In this document: one piece after another, positions 27,131-36,763 of the stretch
How positions within the stretch are numbered: the first letter of the stretch is position 1
Layout: each line of letters starts with the position of its first letter
NCBI GenBank assembly: GCA_900471515.1
Contig: UCFC01000024.1
Location: 1-64,000, forward strand
Source: Hyphomicrobiales bacterium
GTDB lineage: Bacteria; Pseudomonadota; Alphaproteobacteria; Rhizobiales; Rhizobiaceae
Length of the DNA stretch: 64,000 nt
Reading direction: 5' to 3'
The notes under the pieces: generated by a model
The model's database searches: none
The model's input: only the letters and a program-made list of their open reading frames with translations
Told to the model about the DNA's origin: nothing
Made by a program: the position numbers and the translations under genes

Positions 27131-28531
27131 ATGAGCACTGAAAAAGATTATGTCGTCGCCGATATCGGCCTTGCGGATTTCGGCCGCAAAGAAATTTCGA
27201 TCGCCGAAACCGAAATGCCGGGCCTCATGTCGTGCCGCGCGGAATTTGGCGAAACCAAGCCGCTGAAGGGCGCGCGCATCACCGGTTCGCTGCATATGAC
27301 GATCCAGACCGCCGTTCTCATCGAGACGCTGGTGGCCCTCGGCGCCGAAGTTCGCTGGGCCTCGTGCAACATCTTCTCGACGCAGGACCATGCCGCGGCA
27401 GCCATCGCGGCGGCCGGCATTCCGGTCTTCGCCGTCAAGGGCGAATCCCTCGTCGATTACTGGAACTACACCGACAAGATCTTCCAGTGGACCGATGGCG
27501 GCTTCTCCAACATGATCCTCGATGACGGCGGCGACGCCACCATGTACATCCTGCTCGGCGCGCGCGCCGAAGCTGGTGAGGACGTTCTCTCCAAGCCGCA
27601 TTCCGAGGAAGAGGAAATCCTCTTCGCACAGATCAAGAAGCGCCTGGCAGCAACGCCCGGCTGGTTCACCAAGCAGCGTGAGGCCATCAAGGGCGTCACC
27701 GAAGAGACCACGACGGGCGTCAACCGTCTCTATCAGCTCAGCCAGAAGGGCCTGCTGCCCTTCCCGGCCATCAACGTCAACGATTCCGTCACCAAGTCAA
27801 AGTTCGACAACAAGTACGGCTGCAAGGAATCGCTGGTTGACGGTATCCGCCGTGGCACCGACGTGATGATGGCCGGCAAGGTTGCCGTCGTCTGCGGTTA
27901 CGGCGATGTCGGCAAGGGTTCTGCCGCTTCGCTTTCCGGCGCCGGCGCCCGCGTCAAGGTGACGGAAGCCGATCCGATCTGCGCCCTGCAGGCCGCCATG
28001 GACGGTTACGAAGTCGTTCTGCTCGAGGACGTCGTTTCCTCCGCCGATATCTTCATCACCACCACCGGCAACAAGGACGTCATCCGCATCGACCACATGC
28101 GTCAGATGAAGGACATGGCGATCGTCGGCAATATCGGCCATTTTGACAACGAAATCGAAGTGGCGGCACTGCGTAACCTGAAGTGGACGAACGTCAAGCC
28201 GCAGGTCGACCTGATCGAGTTCCCCAAGGGCAATCGCATCATCCTTCTCTCCGAGGGCCGCCTCCTGAACCTCGGCAACGCGACGGGCCATCCGTCCTTC
28301 GTCATGTCGGCTTCGTTCACCAACCAGACGCTGGCGCAGATCGAGCTCTTCACCAAGCCCGGCCAGTACGAGAACAAGGTCTACATCCTGCCGAAGCACC
28401 TCGACGAGAAGGTCGCTCGCCTTCACCTCGACAAGCTCGGCGTGAAACTTACCCAGCTCAGCGAAGAGCAGGCTGCCTATATCGGCGTGAAGCCGCAGGG
28501 TCCGTTCAAGTCCGACCACTACAGATACTGA
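27131..28531 (+). CDS. ahcY: adenosylhomocysteinase
   Basis: S-adenosylhomocysteine hydrolase, 466 residues, NAD-dependent, splitting SAH into adenosine and homocysteine and so relieving product inhibition of methyltransferases. The N-terminus ([17 protein letters not shown]) and substrate segments [16 protein letters not shown] and [16 protein letters not shown] are typical. The NAD-binding loop is [16 protein letters not shown]. The C-terminus ends KSDHYRY, carrying the conserved Lys and Tyr. GGAGAG lies about 5 nt before the ATG. A strong terminator follows. Control by the palindrome and leader described above is likely. Confidence 0.97.
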   Translation: MSTEKDYVVADIGLADFGRKEISIAETEMPGLMSCRAEFGETKPLKGARITGSLHMTIQTAVLIETLVALGAEVRWASCNIFSTQDHAAAAIAAAGIPVFAVKGESLVDYWNYTDKIFQWTDGGFSNMILDDGGDATMYILLGARAEAGEDVLSKPHSEEEEILFAQIKKRLAATPGWFTKQREAIKGVTEETTTGVNRLYQLSQKGLLPFPAINVNDSVTKSKFDNKYGCKESLVDGIRRGTDVMMAGKVAVVCGYGDVGKGSAASLSGAGARVKVTEADPICALQAAMDGYEVVLLEDVVSSADIFITTTGNKDVIRIDHMRQMKDMAIVGNIGHFDNEIEVAALRNLKWTNVKPQVDLIEFPKGNRIILLSEGRLLNLGNATGHPSFVMSASFTNQTLAQIELFTKPGQYENKVYILPKHLDEKVARLHLDKLGVKLTQLSEEQAAYIGVKPQGPFKSDHYRY

Positions 28532-28561
28532 TTTCATCTTCGATATCCACAAGATGTGGTG

Positions 28562-28597
28562 GCCCCGGCATTGACAAATGCCGGGGCTTATTTTTTA
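28562..28597 (+). terminator. ahcY rho-independent terminator
   Basis: A perfect 11-bp GC-rich stem (28562-28572 with 28577-28587), a 4-nt loop and a T-rich tail to about 28596. It lies 30 nt past the ahcY stop and isolates ahcY from the divL block. Confidence 0.93.
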
Positions 28598-28733
28598 GGC
28601 GCTCTCTTTCCGACGATTCCCTTCCGAAGTATTGTTTTAAGACTTGATTCGTGGCTTCGGAGCTCTCCGTTTTCCACGAAAATGGGATGTCTTGTCGTGA
28701 TGCGGCACATTAAAGGACGGAGACATACCGCGG

Positions 28734-31319
28734 ATGTCGGAAATGAAACACAGCCTGCCCGGACAGGCGGAGGATAGCGCTTATACCGCTGACCGCCCGC
28801 TTCAGGCAGGCCAAAAACATAGGTTTGCCGCGGCCCCTTTGGCCGCAAGGCAAAGGCAGTGGTCGTTGGCCCGTATTGCGAAGCTGTGCGCTGCGAGCAC
28901 CGCAGCCGCCCTACCCGCCTGGCCGGTTCTGGCGCAGGCGCAGCCCGGCATTGGCGCATCGGCACATCTCTTTACCTCTTCGCAGGTTGTCGGCCTTTCC
29001 GTCGTCATAGGCGTCATTTCGGCTGCGCTGCTTTCGACGCTCTGGCTGGTGCGCCAGCGCGGCAATCTCGAAAATGAAAGCCGTGAGATCCGCTCGGCAC
29101 TTTCGGATGCGCAGCAGCGCATTTCACAATATCAGGCGCTCATTGCCGACAAGAACCGGCGCATCGTCATCTGGGACGGCGTCGCCCGGCCGGAACTGCT
29201 CGGCCAGCTTCCGCCGGAAACCGGCGCGCCGCAGGACAACGAATTCCTCGCCTTCGGCCTCTGGCTGAAAGCGCGATCGGCATCCGAGCTGGAGCGGGCG
29301 ATCGGCCGCTTGCGCGAGCAGGCCGAGAGCTTCGACATGGTGGTCGAGACCATTCGCGACGAAGTGCTTGAGGCACAGGGCCGGGTTTCCGGCGGGCGTG
29401 CCTTCGTCCGCTTCGTGGCGCTCAACAATCTGCGCGCCGAACTTGCCGAATTGAAGATCGAGCGGGATCGGCTGATGACGTCGATTTCCGCGTTTCAGAG
29501 CATGCTGGACGCCATCGACATGCCTGCCTGGCAGCGCGACACGGCCGGCCGGCTGACCTGGGTCAACCATGCCTACGGCGACGCAGTTGAGGCGCAGTCG
29601 CCCCAGCAGGCAATCAACGAGGGCCGCGAGATCCTGACGACGATCGCCCGCGAGCGCATCCGCGCCACGGCGACGCCGGAATCGCCGTTTCACGATACGA
29701 TCTCGACCGTCGTGCGCGGCAACCGCACCTTTTTCGACGTCGTCGACGTGAAGGTCCCCAGCGGCTCGGCAGGCATTGCGGTCGACGTTTCGGATGTCGA
29801 AGCGGTGCGCGCCGAACTGGAACGCACGCTGAAAAGCCATGCCGAGACGCTCGACCATCTGGCAACGCCGGTTGCCATCTTCGACGGCGACCGCCGGCTG
29901 CAATTCTACAATCAGGCCTTCGTTTCGCTCTGGGAACTCGATATCTCGTTCCTCGAAAGCAAGCCCGACAACAGCGAACTTCTGGAGCGCCTGCGCGCCG
30001 CCAAGAAGCTTCCCGACCAGCTGAACTGGAAATCGTGGAAGGAAGCGGCGCTTTCCGTCTATCGTTCGCTCGATACGCAATCCGACCTCTGGCACCTGCC
30101 GAACGGACAGACGCTGCGTGTCTTTGCCACCGCGCATCCGCAGGGCGGCGCCACCTGGGTTTTCGAGAACCTGACCGAACAGGTCGATCTCGAGACGCGC
30201 TACAATACGCTGGTAAAGGTGCAGGGCGAGACGATCGACCACCTTTCGGAAGGTGTTGCCGTCTTCGGCCCCGATGGGCGTATTCGTCTTTCCAACCCGG
30301 CCTTCCGGGCTCTGTGGGGCATCACGGAAACGGAGGCCAAGCCGGGTACGCATATCCGCGCCATCGGCGAAGTCTGCGCGCCGTCCTATGACCAGCCCGA
30401 CGGCTGGAAGACCTTTGCCGAGCTGATTACCAGCTTCGACGACGAGCGGCGCTCGAGCCAGGGAACGCTTGAGCTGCTGTCCGGCCTCGTGCTCGACTTC
30501 GCCGTGATCCCGCTGCCGAACGCGCAGACCATGCTGACTTTCGTCAACATGACCGACAGCGTCCGGGCCGAACGGGCGCTGACGGAAAAGAACGAGGCGC
30601 TGCGCAAGGCGGACGAGCTGAAGAACGATTTCGTGCAGCACGTCTCCTACGAGCTGCGCTCGCCGCTGACGAACATTATCGGCTTTACCGATCTGCTGCG
30701 CACGCCGGGCGTCGGGTCGCTGAACGAACGGCAGGCCGAATATATCGACCATATCGCCACTTCCTCCTCGGTGCTTTTGACGCTCGTCAACGACATTCTC
30801 GATCTTGCGACCGTCGATGCCGGCATCATGCGGCTCAACTATGCGGAAATCGATCTCGCCGACCTGCTCGACGACGTTTCCATGCAGATCGCCGATCGGC
30901 TGCAGGAAAGCGGTGTTTCGCTTGAGATCACTGCACCTGCCTATCTCGGCTCGATCGTCGCCGATCCGCAGCGGCTGAAGCAGATCCTGCTGAAGCTTCT
31001 CGCCAATGCCGCCAATTTCTCGCCGGAAGGCGCGTCCATTTCGCTGGAATGCCGTCGGGAAGGCACGGATTTCGTCTTCTCCGTCCGCGATCGCGGTCCC
31101 GGTATTTCTCCCGAAATGGTCGCCACGGTCTTCGATCGTTTCGCAACCGGTGCGAAGAGCGGCAAACGTGGCGGCGCCGGGCTTGGACTTTCGATTGTGG
31201 ACAGTTTCGTCAGCCTGCATAATGGCGAAGTCAGCATCGACAGCGAGCCCGGAAAGGGGACGACCGTGACCTGCCGCATCCCTTCCATCAACCTGCCGCA
31301 TTCCGTCGCCGCCGAATGA
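28734..31319 (+). CDS. divL: DivL-like cell-cycle sensor kinase with Tyr in the H-box
   Basis: A large 861-residue membrane-anchored kinase. The N-terminal region has hydrophobic segments at about 40-65 and 80-105 and a coiled-coil-like stretch, then tandem PAS-type domains (roughly 250-600). The DHp motif is DFVQHVSYELRSPLTNI: the position of the phosphorylated histidine is Tyr639, the hallmark of DivL. The catalytic ATPase region is intact (LLKLLANAANFSPEG, DRGPGIS, GAGLGLSIV). In Caulobacter DivL controls CckA and so CtrA activity, with DivK as input. I infer the same role here. The stop overlaps the tsaE-amgK gene by 4 nt. Confidence 0.85.
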   Translation: MSEMKHSLPGQAEDSAYTADRPLQAGQKHRFAAAPLAARQRQWSLARIAKLCAASTAAALPAWPVLAQAQPGIGASAHLFTSSQVVGLSVVIGVISAALLSTLWLVRQRGNLENESREIRSALSDAQQRISQYQALIADKNRRIVIWDGVARPELLGQLPPETGAPQDNEFLAFGLWLKARSASELERAIGRLREQAESFDMVVETIRDEVLEAQGRVSGGRAFVRFVALNNLRAELAELKIERDRLMTSISAFQSMLDAIDMPAWQRDTAGRLTWVNHAYGDAVEAQSPQQAINEGREILTTIARERIRATATPESPFHDTISTVVRGNRTFFDVVDVKVPSGSAGIAVDVSDVEAVRAELERTLKSHAETLDHLATPVAIFDGDRRLQFYNQAFVSLWELDISFLESKPDNSELLERLRAAKKLPDQLNWKSWKEAALSVYRSLDTQSDLWHLPNGQTLRVFATAHPQGGATWVFENLTEQVDLETRYNTLVKVQGETIDHLSEGVAVFGPDGRIRLSNPAFRALWGITETEAKPGTHIRAIGEVCAPSYDQPDGWKTFAELITSFDDERRSSQGTLELLSGLVLDFAVIPLPNAQTMLTFVNMTDSVRAERALTEKNEALRKADELKNDFVQHVSYELRSPLTNIIGFTDLLRTPGVGSLNERQAEYIDHIATSSSVLLTLVNDILDLATVDAGIMRLNYAEIDLADLLDDVSMQIADRLQESGVSLEITAPAYLGSIVADPQRLKQILLKLLANAANFSPEGASISLECRREGTDFVFSVRDRGPGISPEMVATVFDRFATGAKSGKRGGAGLGLSIVDSFVSLHNGEVSIDSEPGKGTTVTCRIPSINLPHSVAAE

Positions 31320-32827
31320 CGCAAGGCGACGTGATTTCGCTTCTACTGGAAGACGAGGCGGCAACGCTCCGCCTCGGCAACGATCTGGCGCTTGCCTTGA
31401 AAGCCGGCGATTGCCTGGCTCTCTCCGGCGATCTTGGGGCGGGAAAATCCTCCCTCGCACGCGCCTTCCTGCGGACGGTGGCCGAAGACCACGGGCTGGA
31501 AGTTCCAAGCCCGACCTTCACCCTTGTGCAATCCTACGAGCTGCGGATCCCGGTTTCACATTTCGATCTCTATCGGCTCGGCGACCCCTCGGAATTGACG
31601 GAACTCGGTTTCGATGAGGCGCTCGAAAACGGTATCTGCATCGTCGAATGGCCGGAAATGGCGGAAGGCGAACTGCCTGAAGGGCGCATATCGCTGCGGC
31701 TTGAACACGAAGGAAGCGGGCGGCGGGCCACGATCACGGCGCCGGAGCAAAGTGCGTCCCGTATCCGGCGCGTGCTCGCGATCCGCAGCTTTCTCGCCGA
31801 TGCCGGCTATGGTGACGCCGAACGGCGGTTTCTGACGGGCGATGCATCGCTTCGCGCATACGAATATTTCCATCTCGGCGACGGCACGCGGAAAATCCTC
31901 ATGGACTGGCGGCCGCCGCCCGAAGGGCCGCCGATTTATGACGGCAAGCCCTATCCCAAGGTCGCCCACCTGGCGCAGGACGCCTATCCTTTCGTCGCGA
32001 TCGCTGATGTGCTGCGCGAGCGTGGCTTTGCGACGCCGAAAATCGAGAAGGTTGATTACCAGCAGGGCATCCTGCTGATCGAGGATCTGGGCACCGAGGG
32101 CGTGCTGGACGATGAAGGCAGGCCGATCGTCGAGCGCTACCAGGAAAGCGTCGCCTGCCTTGCCCATCTTCACTCGATGCAGATCCCGCAGGATATCCCG
32201 GTCACGGCCACGCACACCCATCACATTCCGGAGTTCGATCGCACGGCGATGAAGATGGAAGTGCGTCTTCTGCTCGACTGGCACATTGCCTGGAAACGCG
32301 GAGCGCCTCCTTCAGATGCCGAGCGCGAGGAATATCTCGCGATCTGGGATCAGCTGATCGACGAGCTGCGGTCGGCGGAAAAGACCCTGCTTCTGCGGGA
32401 TTTTCATTCGCCCAACATCATCTGGCGGGAGCATGAGAGCGGCGTCCGCAAGATCGGCCTCATCGACTTTCAGGACGCGATGATCGGGCCGACCGCCTAT
32501 GACCTTGCCTCCATCGTCCAGGACGCACGTGTGACGATCGAGCCCGACCTCTTCCGCCTGCTGATGGCCGATTATCTTTCGCTCCGGCGCGCGCAAGGCG
32601 GTTTCGACGAAGCCGGATTCATGAAGGCATGGGCCATCATGTCTGCGCAGCGCAACTGCAAGCTTGCCGGTCTCTGGGTGCGGCTCCTGCAGCGGGACGG
32701 CAAGCCCGGCTATCTGCAGCACATGCCGCGCACGCTTGCCTATCTCAAAGTGGCGCTGGAACATGAGAGCCTTGCCCCCTTGCGCGAATGGTGCACAAGG
32801 GCTGGAATACTGCCAGTCGAATCATAG
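31316..32827 (+). CDS. tsaE: TsaE-AmgK fusion: t6A synthesis ATPase plus sugar kinase
   Basis: A 503-residue two-domain protein. Residues 1-150 are TsaE, the ATPase needed for threonylcarbamoyl-adenosine at tRNA position 37, with Walker A GDLGAGKSS near 38-46 and SPTFTLVQSYE. Residues 160-503 are an aminoglycoside-phosphotransferase-fold kinase like AmgK, with catalytic loop LLLRDFHSPN (Asp362) and metal motif LIDFQDA (Asp384). AmgK phosphorylates MurNAc and GlcNAc at the anomeric position in cell-wall recycling. The gene murU, which takes AmgK's product, starts 12 nt downstream, which supports that role. Confidence 0.9.
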   Translation: MTQGDVISLLLEDEAATLRLGNDLALALKAGDCLALSGDLGAGKSSLARAFLRTVAEDHGLEVPSPTFTLVQSYELRIPVSHFDLYRLGDPSELTELGFDEALENGICIVEWPEMAEGELPEGRISLRLEHEGSGRRATITAPEQSASRIRRVLAIRSFLADAGYGDAERRFLTGDASLRAYEYFHLGDGTRKILMDWRPPPEGPPIYDGKPYPKVAHLAQDAYPFVAIADVLRERGFATPKIEKVDYQQGILLIEDLGTEGVLDDEGRPIVERYQESVACLAHLHSMQIPQDIPVTATHTHHIPEFDRTAMKMEVRLLLDWHIAWKRGAPPSDAEREEYLAIWDQLIDELRSAEKTLLLRDFHSPNIIWREHESGVRKIGLIDFQDAMIGPTAYDLASIVQDARVTIEPDLFRLLMADYLSLRRAQGGFDEAGFMKAWAIMSAQRNCKLAGLWVRLLQRDGKPGYLQHMPRTLAYLKVALEHESLAPLREWCTRAGILPVES

Positions 32828-32839
32828 ATCCGGACCAGC

Positions 32840-33571
32840 ATGACCATCAGACAAGCCATGGTACTGGCCGCGGGCCTCGGAACCCGCATGCGCCCGATTA
32901 CCGACACTATTCCGAAGCCTCTGGTGAAGATCGGCGGAAAGCCGATGATCGACTATGCGCTGGATTCGCTTGCCGAGGCCGGGGTCGAACAGGTTGCCGT
33001 CAATGTCCACCATTTTGCGGACCAGATGGAGGATCATCTGAAAGGCTATCGCGGGCTGGATATCCTCATTTCAGACGAGCGCGATGCGCTGATGAATTCC
33101 GGCGGAGGACTGGCGAAAGGCCTGAAGCTACTCCGGCGGGAACCGGTTTTCGTCATGAACGCCGATCTTTTCTGGATCGGGGAGCCGGTCGGGCGGCCGA
33201 GCAATCTGCGGCGCTTAGCCGGATTCTTCGATGCCGAACGCATGGATATGGCGCTGCTCTGCGTGCGCATCGAGGACGCGACGGGCCATAACGGCAAGAA
33301 CGACTTCAGCCTCGCTGCCGATGGCCGGCTGACGCGCTATCGCGACGATCCGTCCAACCCGGTCGTCTATGCCGGTGCCATCGTCATGAGCCCTGCGCTG
33401 CTCGACGATGCGCCCGAAGAGGCCTTCAACCTGAATATCTATTTCGACAAGGCGATCGCCCGCCGCCGGCTCTTCGGCATGATGATGGAAGGCCATTGGC
33501 TGACGGTCGGCACGCCTGATGCAATTGACGATGCAGAGGAGACGATCCGGCGGTTCCGGACGTTTGCTTGA
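32840..33571 (+). CDS. murU: N-acetylmuramate 1-phosphate uridylyltransferase-like nucleotidyltransferase
   Basis: A 243-residue nucleotidyltransferase with the sugar-1-phosphate signature AMVLAAGLGTRMRPITDTIPKP near residues 6-27 and the metal-binding FVMNADLFW. It matches MurU in length and context. MurU converts MurNAc-1-phosphate and UTP to UDP-MurNAc, bypassing de novo synthesis and the fosfomycin-sensitive MurA step. The AmgK domain lies immediately upstream. MurNAc-6-phosphate-independent recycling is thus complete for these two steps. The stop is 3 nt before addB. A GlmU-like or mannose-1-phosphate transferase activity is less likely. Confidence 0.85.
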   Translation: MTIRQAMVLAAGLGTRMRPITDTIPKPLVKIGGKPMIDYALDSLAEAGVEQVAVNVHHFADQMEDHLKGYRGLDILISDERDALMNSGGGLAKGLKLLRREPVFVMNADLFWIGEPVGRPSNLRRLAGFFDAERMDMALLCVRIEDATGHNGKNDFSLAADGRLTRYRDDPSNPVVYAGAIVMSPALLDDAPEEAFNLNIYFDKAIARRRLFGMMMEGHWLTVGTPDAIDDAEETIRRFRTFA

Positions 33572-33574
33572 TCG

Positions 33575-36500
33575 ATGGCGGAGCGGCACCGGCCACGCAT
33601 TTTGACGATCCCGTCCGGTCTTCCCTTTCTGAAGACGCTGGCGAGTTCGCTTTGCGACGGGCGGCTGACGCCGCTTTTCCGGCATGATGCTGCCGATCCT
33701 CTGTCGCTCGCGAAGGTGACGATCTATCTGCCGACCCGGCGCGCCGTACGCGTGCTGCGTTCGGAATTCGTCGACCTGCTCGGCGGCCGTTCGGCAATCC
33801 TGCCGGTTATCCGGCCGCTCGGCGAGACGGATGACGACAGCGGCTATTTTGACGAGGCGCTGCCCGCGACGATCGATCTTGCCCAGCCATTGTCCAATAC
33901 CGCGCGCCTTCTGGAACTGGCGCGGCTGATCCTTGCCTGGCGCAACAAGCTGCCCGAGATCGTCCGGCATATCCATTCGGAATCGCCCCTTGTCGCGCCG
34001 GCAAGCCCGGCCGATGCCATCTGGCTTGCCCGCAACCTGGCGGAACTGATCGATTCGATCGAAACCGAGGATCTTGCGTGGTCCGAATTCGGAAAGCTCG
34101 AGACGGGCGACTATGCGGCCTGGTGGCAGCTGACGGCCGAATTCCTGCAGATCGCCAGCGCGTTCTGGCCGGAGCGTCTGGTTGAACTCGGCCGCTCTTC
34201 GCCAGCCCGACACCGCAACGCCATTCTGCGCGCTGAAGCCGGCCGGCTTTCGGCGGCAAAACCTCCCGGTCCGATCATCATTGCCGGCTCGACAGGTTCG
34301 CTTCCTGCCACGGCTGATCTCATCGGTGCGGTGGCGAACCTCCCGGAAGGCGTGATCGTGTTGCCCGGCCTCGATCTTTCCATGCCGGAGGAGCATTGGC
34401 GGCTTGTCGCCCCCGACCTCCTGCCGGGTCAACGGGCCAATCCGGCGAGCCGCACACATCCGCAATATGGTCTTTCCGTCCTGTTGAAGCGCCTGAAGCT
34501 TACCCGAGAGGATGTCCAGCCGATCGATGACGCAGAGGCCGACCTGCGTTCACGCGCGGAAGTTCTGTCGCGCGCGCTCACGCCATCGGAGGCCACGAGC
34601 AGCTGGGGCGATTGGAAGAAAAACCTGCCGGAAGGAACCATTGCCGCGGCATTCGCCGACGTATCGATGATCGAAGCCGCCAACGAACGCGAGGAAGCGA
34701 CGGCGATTGCCGTTGCCCTGCGGCTGGCGCTGGAACAGCCGGGGGCAGATGGCGAAAGCCGGGCTGCACTTATTACGCCGGACCGCAATCTCGCCCGCCG
34801 CGTCATGGCGGAGCTCTCCCGCTTCGGCATTCTCGCCGACGATTCGGCCGGTACCCCACTTTCGGCAACTGCGCAGGGCACGCTGCTGCAACTGCTTCTC
34901 GAAGCGACGCTGCGTCCTGGCGATCCTGTCGCCATCGTTTCATTGCTCAAACACCCGCTTGCCCAGTTCGGGCTGGAACGCAGCTTTCTGACTGCGGCTG
35001 TGGAAGCGCTGGAGTTGCTGGCCCTGCGCGGCGGCACGGCGGAAGTGAATATCGGAGCGCTCGAACGGCTGCTCGACCATCAGCTTTCGGAGCAGGCACG
35101 CGACAGACATGCGCCGGTGTGGCGCAAATCACTGCCATCCGGGGCGACGGACATGGCGCGCACATTGGCGCAGAAAGTGGAACGCGCCGTGGAGCCGCTC
35201 GTATCGGCGCTCGCACTCCATCGCAGGAACGGTGATGACCCGGCCACGGGCATCTCCCTGTCGCAATGGGCCGAACGGACGGGCCGTGCTCTTGAAGCTG
35301 TTGCGGCCGGCGAACACGGCAATCTGGCGAGCCTCTGGTCCGGTGAGGCGGGTGATGCCCTGGCGAGCCTGCTTGGCGAAGTGATCGATACCGACGGCCA
35401 GATGGATGCGGACGGTCCGCAGTGGATCGATATCATGCAGGCGCTGTCGGCCGGACATGCCGTCAAACCCGGTGCGCTGAGCCACCCCCGCCTCTTCATC
35501 TTCGGTACGCTGGAAGCACGCCTGCAGAATGTCGATACGCTGATCCTCGGCAGCCTCAATGAAGGATCGTGGCCGGGTCAGACTGCCAACAATCCCTTCG
35601 TCTCCCGCATGATGAAGACGGAAATCGGGCTTGAACCGCCGGAGCGGCGGATCGGCCAGCTGGCGCATGACTTCGAGATGGCGAACGGCACCCGCCACCT
35701 GATCTATTCGCGCGCGTTGCGGCAGGGTTCGACCCCAACCGTCGCCTCGCGATGGCTGCAGCGGCTGCTGGCGCTCGGCGGCGAGGATTTTGAGGAACAA
35801 TTGCGCGAGCGGGGTGCGCGTTTCGTTCACTGGGCGAACCAGATCGACCTCGGAGACAATCAGGCGCCGGCGCAAAGACCGTCTCCAAGGCCGCCGCGCG
35901 AGTTGCAGCCCAAGTCCTATTCCTTCAGCGAAGTCGGCCGGCTGCGCCGCGATCCCTATGCGATCTATGCGCGGCGCGTTTTGCGGCTCGATCCCGTCGA
36001 TCCGTTCAACCGCGATCCGGGCGCAGCAGAGCGGGGCACGCTTTACCACAAGATCATCGACCGCTTCGTCCGCGAGGGCCATGTCGCGGGAACGCCCGAT
36101 GCGGCAGCGGCGATGGAAACCATTCTGACGGAACTCTTCGACATGGAGAAGCTGCCGGCGCATATCGACGCGGTCTGGCGACCGCGTTTCCGCGAGGTTG
36201 CGCGGGCCTTCCTCACCTGGGAAGCCGGGCGGCAGACCGACGTGCAGAAGCGGCTGACCGAAGTGAGAGGTGGTGTCGAACTCGACGGGATCGATATCCG
36301 GCTCACCGGGGTTGCCGACCGGATCGATATCAAGGGACCTAACAGCGCGGATATCATTGACTACAAGACCGGCTACAATCCCTCTCCGACCCAGGCCCGA
36401 GCCCTGCTCGATCCGCAGCTCGCGCTTGAGGCTGCAGCCCTTCAGGCCGGAGCCTTTCGCGACGCCGGCAGCCTAGTGCCGAACGATCTCCTCTATGTTC

Positions 36501-36763
36501 GCCTGCGGCCGGGCAGCCGCTTTCTGGTCGACAAGGTCAACAATGAGGAGGCCAATGGCGACAAGGCAAAATCGGCGATGCAGCTTGCCGAGGAATCGAT
36601 CGACCAGCTGGTGAAATTCGTCAGCCTGCTGCAGTCGGGCGAAAAAGGCTTTACCTCGCGGCTGATCCCTGCCCAACAATTCGATTTCGGCGGCGACTAC
36701 GACCATCTCGCACGCGTTGCAGAATGGGCAACCGCAGACCCTGACGGAGGCGGCGATGATTGA
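33575..36763 (+). CDS. addB: double-strand break repair protein AddB
   Basis: AddB subunit of the AddAB helicase-nuclease, 1062 residues. AddAB processes double-strand ends for RecA and replaces RecBCD in alphaproteobacteria. The N-terminal helicase-like half appears without a good Walker A. The C-terminal RecB-type nuclease domain is intact, with RLTGVADRIDIKG and ADIIDYKTGYNPS carrying the D-x-K active site near residue 930. I do not see the four-cysteine iron-sulfur pattern known from Bacillus AddB. It is 3 nt from murU and overlaps addA by 8 nt. Confidence 0.93.
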   Translation: MAERHRPRILTIPSGLPFLKTLASSLCDGRLTPLFRHDAADPLSLAKVTIYLPTRRAVRVLRSEFVDLLGGRSAILPVIRPLGETDDDSGYFDEALPATIDLAQPLSNTARLLELARLILAWRNKLPEIVRHIHSESPLVAPASPADAIWLARNLAELIDSIETEDLAWSEFGKLETGDYAAWWQLTAEFLQIASAFWPERLVELGRSSPARHRNAILRAEAGRLSAAKPPGPIIIAGSTGSLPATADLIGAVANLPEGVIVLPGLDLSMPEEHWRLVAPDLLPGQRANPASRTHPQYGLSVLLKRLKLTREDVQPIDDAEADLRSRAEVLSRALTPSEATSSWGDWKKNLPEGTIAAAFADVSMIEAANEREEATAIAVALRLALEQPGADGESRAALITPDRNLARRVMAELSRFGILADDSAGTPLSATAQGTLLQLLLEATLRPGDPVAIVSLLKHPLAQFGLERSFLTAAVEALELLALRGGTAEVNIGALERLLDHQLSEQARDRHAPVWRKSLPSGATDMARTLAQKVERAVEPLVSALALHRRNGDDPATGISLSQWAERTGRALEAVAAGEHGNLASLWSGEAGDALASLLGEVIDTDGQMDADGPQWIDIMQALSAGHAVKPGALSHPRLFIFGTLEARLQNVDTLILGSLNEGSWPGQTANNPFVSRMMKTEIGLEPPERRIGQLAHDFEMANGTRHLIYSRALRQGSTPTVASRWLQRLLALGGEDFEEQLRERGARFVHWANQIDLGDNQAPAQRPSPRPPRELQPKSYSFSEVGRLRRDPYAIYARRVLRLDPVDPFNRDPGAAERGTLYHKIIDRFVREGHVAGTPDAAAAMETILTELFDMEKLPAHIDAVWRPRFREVARAFLTWEAGRQTDVQKRLTEVRGGVELDGIDIRLTGVADRIDIKGPNSADIIDYKTGYNPSPTQARALLDPQLALEAAALQAGAFRDAGSLVPNDLLYVRLRPGSRFLVDKVNNEEANGDKAKSAMQLAEESIDQLVKFVSLLQSGEKGFTSRLIPAQQFDFGGDYDHLARVAEWATADPDGGGDD

